Below are positions 29,187 to 37,883 of a DNA stretch of 64,000 bases, piece after piece; within the stretch, counting starts at the first letter, position 1; the number at the start of each line of letters is the position of its first letter. Below the pieces are notes generated by a model. It made no database searches and was not told where the DNA came from. It saw nothing but the letters and a program-made list of their open reading frames with translations. A program made the translations under genes and the position numbers. The stretch is from Bog-473 sp963701955 (GTDB taxonomy: Bacteria; Actinomycetota; Acidimicrobiia; Acidimicrobiales; RAAP-2): positions 1,302,001 to 1,366,000 of the forward strand of contig OY969694.1 in assembly GCA_963701955.1 (NCBI GenBank), given 5' to 3'.

Positions 29187-31679
29187 TCACACGACCACGT
29201 TGACCAGCCGGGGTGGGCGGGCCACCACCCGTGTCGGCACCGCCCCGCCCAGAGCCTCGACCACCTTGCTTGACGCCAACGCCACCGCCTCGGCCTCGGC
29301 CTCGGAGATACCGACCTCCACCTCCACACGGTCGCGCACCTTGCCGTTCACCTGCAGCACCATGGTGACGGTGTCCTGGCGCACCAACTCGGGGTCGAAC
29401 GAGGGCCAGCGCTGGAGGTGGACCGAGGGCTCACCGGGGTGGCGTCGCTCCCAGAGCTCGGCCGTCACGTGCGGGGCCATGACGGCGAGGAGGAGGAGGA
29501 GGGCATCGAGCGCCTCGCTCCACACGTCGCCATGGGGTTCGCCCGGTCCGTCCCCCGCCTCGGCGCCCCGCCCGTAGCGCTGCACCTCGTTGAGCAGTTC
29601 CATGCAGTGGGCCACCGCGGTGTTGTAGGACCAGCGCTCGACGTCCCGCGTCACGTCCGCGATGGTGCGGTGCACGGCCTGGCGCACGGCACGGTCCTCG
29701 GCCGTCGCCTCGCCGGTGCGCCCCGGCGGATCGGCCGTGCAGGTGCGCCAGAGCCGGTCGAGGAAGCGCCCGCAGCCGTCGATCACCTGGTCGGTCTGGG
29801 CCGACCAGTCCATGTCGTCGAAGGGCGGCCCCACGAAGAGGTGGAACAGCCGCAACGCGTCGGCGCCCACCGAGTCGAAGTAGTGCTCGGGCGCGATGAG
29901 GTTGCCCTTGGACTTGGACATCTTCGTGCCGTCCATGCGGATCATGCCCTGGGCCAGGTAGTGCCGGAAGGGCTCGCGCTCGATCCCCGGCGCCAGGCCC
30001 ACGTCGATCAGCGCCCTGGTGAAGAAGCGGGCGTAGAGGAGGTGCAAGATGGCGTGCTCGATCCCGCCGATGTACTGGTCGACGGGCATGAAGTGACGGG
30101 CCGCCGCCGGATCGAAGGGCCGCTCTGTGTTCCAGGGGTCGCAGAAACGCAGGAAGTACCACGAGGAGTCGACGAACGTGTCCATGGTGTCCGTCTCGCG
30201 CCGGGCCGGGCCGCCGCAGACGGGGCAGGTCGTGTGTAAGAAGCCCTCGTGCAGAGCGAGGGGTGACTGGCCCGTGGGGAGGAACTCGACGTCGTCGGGA
30301 GCCACCACGGGCAGCTGGTCCTCGGGAACGGGGACGACGCCGTGGGTGTCGCAGTACACGGCTGGGATGGGGCAGCCCCAGAAACGCTGGCGCGACACGA
30401 GCCAGTCGCGCAGCCGGTAGTTGACCTTGCGCTCGCCGATCCCCTGCTCCTCGAGCCACTCGATGGCCCGAACCTTCGCCTCCGCGGTGTCGAGGCCGTC
30501 GAGGAAGCCACTGTTGATCTTCGTGCCCTCGCCGCTGTACGCGCCGCCCCCATCCGCCTCCCATCCCTCCGGCGGCCGGACCGTGCGCACCACGGGCAGG
30601 CCGTGCAGGGCGGCGAAAACCCAGTCACGCTCGTCCTCGGCCGGCACGGCCATGATCGCCCCGGTCCCGTAACCCATGAGGACGTAGTCGGCCACGTAGA
30701 GGGGCACGGGCGTTCGGGTGAACGGATTCATCACGTTGGTGCCGGTGAAGGCGCCCCGCTTCTCGAGCGCGGCGGGATCGCCCTCGGCCATGCGCTCCAC
30801 CTCGCTTTCCGCGGCGGCCCGGGACCGGAGGTCGTCGACGACGGCCCGCTGCCCGGATGTGGTGACCTCGTCGACCAGCGGGTGCTCGGGCGCCATGACG
30901 GCGTAGGTCATCCCGAAGGTGGTGTCGGGTCGGGTGGTGAAGACCCGGATCACCAGGTCGGGGCGGCCCTCCACGGCGAGGTCGAACTCGGCCCCCTCGG
31001 ATCGGCCGATCCAGTTGCGCTGCATGACCTTGGCCCGTTCGGGCCACTCGAGCGCGTCGATGGCCTTGAGCAGCTCGTCGGCGTAGGCGGTGATGCGTAA
31101 GAACCACTGCTCGAGGTCGCGCGTGACGACGACGTCACCCGAGCGGTCGCAGGTGCCGTCGGGGAGCACCTGCTCGTTGGCCAGCACGGTCTGGCAGCCC
31201 GGGCACCAGTTCACCGGGGCCTTCGCTCGATACGCCAGCCCTGCCTCCCACAGCTTGAGGAAGATGAGCTGGTTCCACTTGATGTACTCGGGGTCGTGGC
31301 TGTGCACCTCGCGGCGCCAGTCGTAGACGGCGCCGAGCCGGCGGAGCGAGGACGTCAGCTCGGCGATCCGGGCGTCGGTGAAGACCCGTGGGTGGGTGCC
31401 CGTCTTGATGGCGGCGTTCTCCGCCGGGAGGCCGAACGAATCGAACCCGATGGGGCTGAGCACGGCCTTGCCCTGCATGGTCTGGTAGCGGACGACCAGG
31501 TCACCGAAGGTGTAGTTGCGCACGTGGCCCTGGTGGGCCGGCCCCGACGGGTACGGGTACATGCACAGGGCGTAGAACTTCTCGCGGGGATCGTCGTTGT
31601 CGACCTCGTAGGTCCCCTCGGCGTCCCAATGGTGCTGCCACTTGCGCTCCACTGCCCCGACGTCGTACGCGCGTGCCAT
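29187..31679 (-). CDS. leuS: leucine--tRNA ligase
   Basis: Charges tRNA-Leu. This class Ia enzyme of 830 residues has the HIGH-equivalent HQGH in YPSGPAHQGH, a zinc-type CPGC, the editing domain (TTRPDTTFGMTYAVMAPEH) with GYGTGAIMAVP, and KMSKSKGN. The ATG at 31679 starts the family sequence. The upstream 108 bases shared with the divergent SnoaL-like gene show no T-box feature that I can see. Confidence 0.97.
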   Translation of the reverse strand: MARAYDVGAVERKWQHHWDAEGTYEVDNDDPREKFYALCMYPYPSGPAHQGHVRNYTFGDLVVRYQTMQGKAVLSPIGFDSFGLPAENAAIKTGTHPRVFTDARIAELTSSLRRLGAVYDWRREVHSHDPEYIKWNQLIFLKLWEAGLAYRAKAPVNWCPGCQTVLANEQVLPDGTCDRSGDVVVTRDLEQWFLRITAYADELLKAIDALEWPERAKVMQRNWIGRSEGAEFDLAVEGRPDLVIRVFTTRPDTTFGMTYAVMAPEHPLVDEVTTSGQRAVVDDLRSRAAAESEVERMAEGDPAALEKRGAFTGTNVMNPFTRTPVPLYVADYVLMGYGTGAIMAVPAEDERDWVFAALHGLPVVRTVRPPEGWEADGGGAYSGEGTKINSGFLDGLDTAEAKVRAIEWLEEQGIGERKVNYRLRDWLVSRQRFWGCPIPAVYCDTHGVVPVPEDQLPVVAPDDVEFLPTGQSPLALHEGFLHTTCPVCGGPARRETDTMDTFVDSSWYFLRFCDPWNTERPFDPAAARHFMPVDQYIGGIEHAILHLLYARFFTRALIDVGLAPGIEREPFRHYLAQGMIRMDGTKMSKSKGNLIAPEHYFDSVGADALRLFHLFVGPPFDDMDWSAQTDQVIDGCGRFLDRLWRTCTADPPGRTGEATAEDRAVRQAVHRTIADVTRDVERWSYNTAVAHCMELLNEVQRYGRGAEAGDGPGEPHGDVWSEALDALLLLLAVMAPHVTAELWERRHPGEPSVHLQRWPSFDPELVRQDTVTMVLQVNGKVRDRVEVEVGISEAEAEAVALASSKVVEALGGAVPTRVVARPPRLVNVVV

Positions 31680-31787
31680 TGCACCAGGGTAGGCGACGCC
31701 CTCACAGCGACCCTACGACATCCGGGCCGTCCCCCGAGGCCTCGCCGCCGGGGTGATGCCTCGCATCGAGCTGCTCCGTGGGGAACC

Positions 31788-32261
31788 ATGGAGCGCATGG
31801 ACACACCCGACGCATCTCGAGAGTGGATCGACAGACTGGCCATAGCGGACCTGGGCGTGCGGTTCTCGGACGCAGTGACCCGAGGAGACCTGGACGCCTT
31901 CGAGGCGCTGTGGGTGCCCGACGGAGTCTGGGAGGAGTCCGCTCCACTCAACCTGAGGATCGTCGGAGCGGCGGTGATCCGGGCGCACGTCGCCTCCATG
32001 GACACGATCGACTTCTTCGTGCAGATGACCCATGGCGCGGTCGTGACCCTTCACGGCGAGGACCGCGCCTCGGCGAGGACGACAGTCCAGTCCTTTGCAC
32101 GCGCCAAGGACGCCGGATTCAAGAACCTCGGGATCTACTACGACGACCTCGTCAAGGTCGACGGCCGGTGGAAGTTCGCCCGCCGACGCCTCGAGAACAT
32201 CTACATCGAGACCGAGCCCCTGACTGGGACCCTGGCCACGGCGAGGTCGGACATTCCCTGA
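31788..32261 (+). CDS. SnoaL/NTF2-like protein
   Basis: A 157-residue cone-fold protein. The pattern of an initial helix (LAIADLGVRFSDAVTRGDLDAFEALWVPDGVWEE), a central strand pair and DGRWKFARRRLENIYIE at the end is that of SnoaL-like polyketide cyclases and related isomerases. The catalytic role is not defined. An in-frame ATG at 31797 is an alternative start. It is the last intact gene before the tRNA. Confidence 0.85.
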   Translation: MERMDTPDASREWIDRLAIADLGVRFSDAVTRGDLDAFEALWVPDGVWEESAPLNLRIVGAAVIRAHVASMDTIDFFVQMTHGAVVTLHGEDRASARTTVQSFARAKDAGFKNLGIYYDDLVKVDGRWKFARRRLENIYIETEPLTGTLATARSDIP

Positions 32262-32445
32262 GCCACGCTGCCCGCAGCGGTCTCGGATCCGCCCCTACCG
32301 GATCGGAGACCTCCCCCGGGTGCGGCTAGAGTTGCTGCGCCCTCGGGAGCGAGCCACGGATCTGCGACACCGTGAACGATCCTCGAGGGCCTCGGGTGCG
32401 TCGAGCCGTCGCTTCGGCCGTCGGACCTGGGATAACCCGACACTC

Positions 32446-32519
32446 GGGGGCGTAGCTCAGCTGGTAGAGCGCTTGACTGGCAGTCAAGAGGTTCGTGGGT
32501 TCAAGTCCCATCGCCTCCA
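32446..32519 (+). tRNA. tRNA-Ala (GGC)
   Basis: The acceptor stem GGGGGCG pairs with CGCCTCC and contains G3:U70, the alanine identity element. The anticodon stem CTTGA/TCAAG encloses loop CTGGCAG, anticodon GGC. The T arm has GGTTCAAGTCC and the discriminator is A; CCA is not encoded. It probably served as an integration site, because a degraded integrase lies just downstream. Confidence 0.97.
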
Positions 32520-32599
32520 CTCAATTTCCCTGGTCACGAGCGTCGACTTCCGTGTCGTGACCGTGAGGACTCGTGCGAATCACGGACGAGTATCGTGAG

Positions 32600-33510
32600 G
32601 TATGAACGGTGTTTGGGCCACGTGGACGTGCTTGACTGTAGAGCAACGTACATGGCGTGGGCGACGACGCGTAGATCGCAGGGATAGAGGTACGCGTAGG
32701 TGCGAAGGAAGATAGAGGGATAGTGTAAGAGTGCGGCAGCGGCTGCGGAGACCGGGACGACCTGCTGAGCATGAGGCTCGCGGCAGTGTGACGGAGTACG
32801 TAGGGAGTGGCACACGGGGGGAGCTGGAGCTCGAACGCCGGGGGTGCCAGATTGTGACGCCAGTTGGAAATGCGCACAGGAGTGCCTGACGGTGTGGTGA
32901 AGACGAGTGATTACGGGTACGGGTCAGACGTGAGTTCTCGAGTGTGGTAGCGCAGCTCGACGCAGGACCGAGAATGGCACCTGGACGATGCGGGCTCGAT
33001 GAGTCTTGGTGTACTGCTCGAGGAACTGCGCCCCGGTGCTCGCTTATGCCAGGCTCGATGGTCAGACGGCCCAGATCGTCGAGGTCACGGCGGCTGCAGA
33101 GCCAGCTGCCTCACCGGGTCGGAGGCCGCAGTAGGCAAGGACGAGGACGATAGGTGCGCCACCACGGTTAGACGGTCTCGGCAAGGGATCTCGACCTGCT
33201 CGACGAGTGAGAGCGTGGCGGGTCTGGCTCGGACGCATTCGGGAGACGGAGACCTGTGAGCGGGTTGATAACAATGATGCGGGCGTAGAGAGCTGAGGTG
33301 AGGATCATACCGAGCAACGGTCCGGGACGCAGTGGATGGTGGAGTTCGAGTACCAGACGTTCCGGAGTTCACCGAGCCACTCCTCGAAGTCGATACGCCG
33401 GAGCGTCCGCAATGGACGGTCGCCGAAGTGCGGCAGCACGTAGATGCCGCAGGGCGCGACTCGTACCCGGAAATGGTGCTAGGAGCTCGCTGGCTGTTGA
33501 TGCGATGGTG
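32600..33510 (-). pseudogene. scrambled tyrosine recombinase (integrase)
   Basis: No intact frame exists, but blocks of a phage or actinobacterial integrase appear in the right order on the reverse strand in shifting frames. LPHFGDRPLRTLRRIDFEEW (about 33,440-33,360) is the core-binding region. MILTSALYARIIVINPLTG (about 33,308-33,250) follows. VLAYCGLRPGEAAG (about 33,150-33,095) holds catalytic Arg I. LRHTAASLMLS (about 32,800-32,763) is the HxxR/H region, and TYAYLYPCDLRVVAHAM (about 32,701-32,651) contains the catalytic Tyr. Spacing matches a normal enzyme. The N-terminal part would lie where the purine tract begins. Either an old pseudogene or poor sequence; I cannot tell which. Confidence 0.75.
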
Positions 33511-33517
33511 GGCGGAT

Positions 33518-34249
33518 AAGAAGAGAAAGAGAAAGAGAAAGAAAGAGAAGAAAGAAAGAAAAAAAGAAGAAGAAAAAGAAAAAAAAGAAAAAAGAAAGAG
33601 AAAGAAAAAGGAGAAAAGAGAGAAAAAAAGAAGAAAGAAAAAGAAAGAAAAAGAGAGAAAAGAAGAGAGAAAGAAAGAAATAAAAAGAAAGAAAAGAGAA
33701 AAGAGAAGGAAAAGGAAAAGGAAAAAGGAAAAGAAAGAGAGAAGAAGAAAGAAAAGGAAAGAAGGAAAGAAGAAAAGAGAGAAAGAGAAAAAGAAAAAGA
33801 AGATGGAAAAAGGAAAAAAAGGAGAGAGAAAGGAGAAAAATAGAAGAAAAAGAAAAGAGAGAAGAAAGAGAAAAGAGAAGAAAAGAAGGAAAAAGAAGAA
33901 GGAAGAAAAAAGAAAAAGATAGGAGATGAAAGAAAAGAGGAGAAAAGAGAAGAAGAAGAAGAAGAAGAGGAAGAAAAGAGAAGAAAAGAAGAAAAAAAAG
34001 AAGAGGGAAAGAAGGGAGAGAAAGGAGAGAGAGAGAAAGAGAGAGAAAGAGAAAAAAGAGAAAGAAGAAGAGAAAAGAGAGAGAAGAGGATAAAAAGGAG
34101 AAAGGAAAAGAAAAAAGGAGAGGAGAGAGAAAAGAAGAATGAAGGGAGGAAGGAAAAAGAAAGAAGAAGAGATAGAGAAATAAGAGAAAGGAAAGGAAAA
34201 GGTGAAGGGAGAAAAAAAGGTAGAGGGAGGAGAAAGAAGGGAAGAGAAA
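33518..34249. other. long A/G-only tract
   Basis: About 730 bases of the + strand contain no C and only about a dozen T, the rest being irregular A and G, mostly A. There is no fixed repeat unit. All six-frame reading here is compositional (Lys/Arg/Glu one way, Ser/Phe/Leu the other), so no gene is called. Such DNA could form triplex structures, but in a high-GC genome next to a scrambled gene a sequencing or assembly artefact is at least as likely. Confidence 0.9.
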
Positions 34250-34580
34250 CTAGATGAGAGAAGAAAGGATAGAGCAAAGATGTCGGGGAACAGTGACTAG
34301 AAAAGACGGTGGGCCTCGCGAAGAGGACGAGCACGCAACGATGGGATGGGCCCCACCGCGCGGAGTCCTGGCAAGAAGCCCGATGCGAGCGCACCGACTG
34401 ACGACGAGAGCGAGAGCAGCGATGCGACGCCGACCAAGACGCCGAGCACGGCGCCACCACCACGGACGCTCGCGCCACGCCTGCAGCGGGTCTTATCGTG
34501 GTCGGTTCGACGACCCCCGACGCAACAGCGGCCCCGAGATTCGTCCCCGCGAGATCCGCGGGCACGACCCAGTCAGCGGG
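34250..34580. other. no convincing gene
   Basis: Composition returns from A/G-rich to normal high-GC over about 100 bases. A short + frame at 34,346-34,615 is Pro/Thr/Ser-rich without recognisable similarity. Nothing else is seen. Confidence 0.6.
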
Positions 34581-34922
34581 TCAGTTCGAATCGGGTGGCT
34601 CCTGGGCGCCGCTGAGTCGAGCCTCCCAATGGTGATGACGCTGTTCCTCGCACACTGACACGTCGTACCACTCATAGAACTGTTCTCGACCACGGCGCTG
34701 CGCCTGTCGATGCGCCAAATTCTCCCGCCAGGTTGCTTCTGCTTCTGGGCTCTCGAAGACAGCGATGGACAGGTGGTCGCCATTCGCCGCGGCGAGTGAC
34801 CGGTTCTCGACGAATCCGTCGACTTGCCGAGCGAGTCCCTCAAGCTCCGCCGACAGCTCCCCGTACTCCGGTGGAACATCGTCACGCAACCTTGACCAAA
34901 AGACGGTGACGACTCGGGCCAT
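34581..34922 (-). CDS. antibiotic biosynthesis monooxygenase (ABM)-fold protein
   Basis: A 113-residue small ferredoxin-like protein: MARVVTVFWSRLRDDVPPEY, then GLARQVDGFVENRSLAAANGDHLSIAVFES, RENLAHRQAQRRGREQFYEWYDVSV. This matches the dimeric ABM domain of small monooxygenases and heme-related proteins. The function is not predictable. ATG 34922 is preferred over an ATG eight codons upstream because the fold begins there. Confidence 0.8.
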   Translation of the reverse strand: MARVVTVFWSRLRDDVPPEYGELSAELEGLARQVDGFVENRSLAAANGDHLSIAVFESPEAEATWRENLAHRQAQRRGREQFYEWYDVSVCEEQRHHHWEARLSGAQEPPDSN

Positions 34923-35059
34923 CCGAAAAGTCTGCCATTTGGCCATGGACGATTCCGCACCCCGAACAGTGATGCCCGGACGCGGGTGTCACCTCACGAC
35001 ACGACGGGGCAGGCGGGTCATGTCGGCCGGCCTTCGGGTATCGGGAATTTGATCGCCCC

Positions 35060-35911
35060 TCAGCGGGCAGGCTTCTCTTCAGAACCACCCAGTTCGCCCG
35101 AAGATCGCTCGGTGAGCAGCCCCGAGAGGCGATCCATCTGCTCCCGCAACCGGGCAAGCTCCTGAGCAAGCGCCTCAGGGCCCATGGGGTCTACCCGATT
35201 CGCGGGAGTCTTGCCACCCGTCGACGAATTGTCTCCGTCATCTGACGACGGCACGCGGAAGAAACTGGCCAATGACCCTGCAAGCACACCGAGAACGCCC
35301 ACGCCGGTGAACATGATCGTGACGCCGGCCCATCGGCCGACTGAGGTGTGCGGCACGATGTCGCCGTACCCCACTGTGGTCAGCGTCACGATGCCCCACC
35401 ACAAAGCGTCTCCGTAGGTTGCAAACCCAGGATTGGTCGGATGCTCGGCGTAGTACGCGATTGCCGAGGAGACGGCCACGACCCCGAGCGCCACCAACCC
35501 AACTCGTCCCAGGCGTGCCATGAGGCGACGCGCCCCTGGGGTGGCAATGATGATTCGGGCCAGCCGTGCCAGACGGAGCACCACCACGAAGCTCCCACCG
35601 CTTGCCCCTGGCAAGAGGTACCAGGGGGCGGTGAGCACCACGACGGCCAAGTCGAAACGTCCGAGCCAGGTGCTCGCGTACCGCACAAGACGACGCTCGT
35701 TGACCACGTAGTCGACCAAGAACACCAGCCACGACACCACGCCCACCAGCGCTCCGACCCAGTTCCCGGATTCGGGCACGACGATAATGGGAAGGACTGC
35801 AGCAGCGATGATGGGCACCCGCATGACCCGGTCGAAGCGCTCCACCACGGCCGCGTCTCGATCGGAGCGGGGTGCGCCCGGTACGCGCGATATCGCAGGG
35901 GCGACATCCAT
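35060..35911 (-). CDS. voltage-gated-like potassium channel
   Basis: The 283-residue channel subunit has six hydrophobic segments. An S4-like helix carries Arg residues (LRLARLARIIIATPGARRL), the pore has selectivity filter TVGYGD, and S6 is VTIMFTGVGVLGVLAG. The cytoplasmic C-terminus ends in a short coiled coil (EALAQELARLREQMDRLSGLL). It probably forms a tetramer in the cell membrane. Divergent from the sulfatase. Confidence 0.93.
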   Translation of the reverse strand: MDVAPAISRVPGAPRSDRDAAVVERFDRVMRVPIIAAAVLPIIVVPESGNWVGALVGVVSWLVFLVDYVVNERRLVRYASTWLGRFDLAVVVLTAPWYLLPGASGGSFVVVLRLARLARIIIATPGARRLMARLGRVGLVALGVVAVSSAIAYYAEHPTNPGFATYGDALWWGIVTLTTVGYGDIVPHTSVGRWAGVTIMFTGVGVLGVLAGSLASFFRVPSSDDGDNSSTGGKTPANRVDPMGPEALAQELARLREQMDRLSGLLTERSSGELGGSEEKPAR

Positions 35912-36047
35912 GGGTCGGATTCTTGTGCGTCGCCTCTCGCAAGGTGTGGATCTCGCGCCCAGGTTCCCCGAGAACGAATTCCGTGCCCGTGACAGAGCCT
36001 GCCGCCGGGCGGAGGATCCGGCCCCCGTACTCGCCTATGGTCCGAGC

Positions 36048-37688
36048 ATGACTTCGCCGAACATCCTGCTGATCATGACGGATGAGGAGCGCTATCCTCC
36101 GCCCTACGAGTCCGAGGCCGTCTCGACGTTTCGCAAGAGCCAGTTGACCGCACGTGAGTCGATACGGGCATCAGGGGTTGAGTTCCACCGCCACTACGCG
36201 GGTTCGACGGCCTGCACACCGAGCCGAGCGACGCTGTTCACGGGCCAGTACCCCTCGCTCCACGGTGTGTCATCGACCGACGGCGTGGCCAAACAGAACA
36301 CCGATCCGGCGATGGCCTGGCTCGATCCCAACTCGGTCCCCACGCTCGGAGACTGGTTCCGAGCCGGGGGGTACGAAACGCACTACCGCGGCAAGTGGCA
36401 CGTCTCGCACGCCGACTTGGTGATTCCGGGGACACACGAAGGGCTGATGGCCTCAGACAACGCGGGCAACCCCGTCCCCGAGGCGGTCGAGGCATACCGG
36501 AGGGCCGACCGGCTCGATCCCTTCGGGTTCTCCGGCTGGATCGGGCGTGAACCGCACGGCGCGGCCAAGTCCGATTGCGGGACCATCCGCGACGGCGTCT
36601 TCGCTGAGCAGGTGGTCGAGCTGTTCGACGAACTCGCCGCGGCGCGGCGCGACGGGCCCTGGCTCGCTGTTGCCTCGTTCGTCAACCCTCACGACATCGC
36701 CTTTTCGGGTTTCGGTTGGGAGCAGATGCTCGGGTTCGGCCCCCCGGACGACACTGTGCCCGAGATCCCCGAGGCGCCGTCCCAGGCAGACCGATTCGTT
36801 GGGCGGCCGCCGTGTCAGCAAGAGTTCAAGGCCCTGTGGCCGCAGATGATCTTCGAGACGGCCACCGATCTCGCCTACCGCCGCCTCTACTACTACCTGC
36901 AGAAGGTTGTCGACGAGTCCATCGGGCGGATCCTCGAAGCCCTCAGGGCTTCGGGGATGTTCGACGACACCATTGTGGTCTTCACCTCGGACCACGGCGA
37001 CCTGCTCGGTGCGCATGGAGGCCTGATCCAGAAGTGGTTCAACGCCTTCGACGAGGCGACACGTGTTCCGTTGCTGGTGTCGGGCCCGGGCGTGACCCGA
37101 AGCGAAGGTGGAATCTCGGTGCCGACCAGCCACGTCGACCTCATCCCGACGCTGCTCGGTTTGGCAGGCATCGACGTGGAGAAGGCAACCGAGGGTATCT
37201 GTGCCCATCACGAGGAGGCGCACGCCCTGCCCGGACGGGACCTGAGCGGCGTGGCGACGGGGAAGGCCACTGCCGCCTCGGTGGCCGCCCCGGTGTACTT
37301 CATGACCGAGGACAACCCTTCGAAGGGTTTGACCCAAGTCAACATCTTGAATGGTAAGCCGTTCGAAGCGGTGGGCCACCCATCGAACATCGAGTCGGTG
37401 ATCACCACGATTCCCACCGGTCCCAACGGGTCCGACGAGCTATGGAAGCTCAACCACTATTACGAGCGACTCGACGACTGGTACGAAGAGAAAGGGTTCG
37501 CCAAGAACCCGTTCCTGGGGCCTGCAGCGGACCCCATCTTCGAGTTGCACAACCTCACCGAAGACCCAGAGGAGCGCCACAACCGGGCCGGCGATGCCAA
37601 CGGGGTCTTGAGCAGACTCACGTCGTTCCTCGACAGCGAGCGCGATGCAAAACGACTCGTTCCGACGCACCGCAACCCTTTGAACTAA
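36048..37688 (+). CDS. sulfatase (arylsulfatase family)
   Basis: Alkaline-phosphatase-superfamily sulfate ester hydrolase of 546 residues. The formylglycine motif C-T-P-S-R is Cys56 to Arg60 (STACTPSRATLFTGQ), metal ligands begin with NILLIMTDEE, and YRGKWHVS and TSDHGDLLGAHG provide other active-site residues. Cys56 needs oxidation by a formylglycine-generating enzyme not seen in this window. No signal peptide is present with this start, so it would be cytoplasmic. Confidence 0.92.
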   Translation: MTSPNILLIMTDEERYPPPYESEAVSTFRKSQLTARESIRASGVEFHRHYAGSTACTPSRATLFTGQYPSLHGVSSTDGVAKQNTDPAMAWLDPNSVPTLGDWFRAGGYETHYRGKWHVSHADLVIPGTHEGLMASDNAGNPVPEAVEAYRRADRLDPFGFSGWIGREPHGAAKSDCGTIRDGVFAEQVVELFDELAAARRDGPWLAVASFVNPHDIAFSGFGWEQMLGFGPPDDTVPEIPEAPSQADRFVGRPPCQQEFKALWPQMIFETATDLAYRRLYYYLQKVVDESIGRILEALRASGMFDDTIVVFTSDHGDLLGAHGGLIQKWFNAFDEATRVPLLVSGPGVTRSEGGISVPTSHVDLIPTLLGLAGIDVEKATEGICAHHEEAHALPGRDLSGVATGKATAASVAAPVYFMTEDNPSKGLTQVNILNGKPFEAVGHPSNIESVITTIPTGPNGSDELWKLNHYYERLDDWYEEKGFAKNPFLGPAADPIFELHNLTEDPEERHNRAGDANGVLSRLTSFLDSERDAKRLVPTHRNPLN

Positions 37689-37735
37689 GACAGCTGGGCC
37701 CCTGAGATCGTTCACCAAGACCGTCGACACCGAGC

Positions 37736-37788
37736 AGGTCCGATGGTGCCCCCGCACGCCTTCGGACCTGGGTCCCATGTCCGGGACC
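37736..37788. terminator. two hairpins between convergent genes
   Basis: AGGTCCGA (37736-37743) pairs with TCGGACCT (37762-37769), and GGTCCC (37771-37776) with GGGACC (37783-37788). They lie between the stops of the sulfatase and the DUF2252 gene, where termination is expected. No T-run follows, so this is weak evidence. Confidence 0.35.
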
Positions 37789-37883
37789 GGTGCGACTCTG
37801 GAGGCCCGGGGAAACACTTCGCACCTGACGGGTCGCTCAACTCCCTGGAGTTGACGAACCCTCGTCGCTTACTGCGGACGCAC

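Noticed and set aside
33369..34565. Long reverse frame rich in Ser, Phe and Leu, and the matching forward Lys/Arg/Glu frame at 33332-33922
   Set aside because: Both come only from the A/G composition of the tract; there is no protein-like pattern or start signal. The forward stretch before the tract overlaps the integrase remnant.
34346..34615. Pro/Thr/Ser-rich small protein
   Set aside because: It lies at the edge of the abnormal region and overlaps the ABM gene; low complexity and no ribosome binding site.
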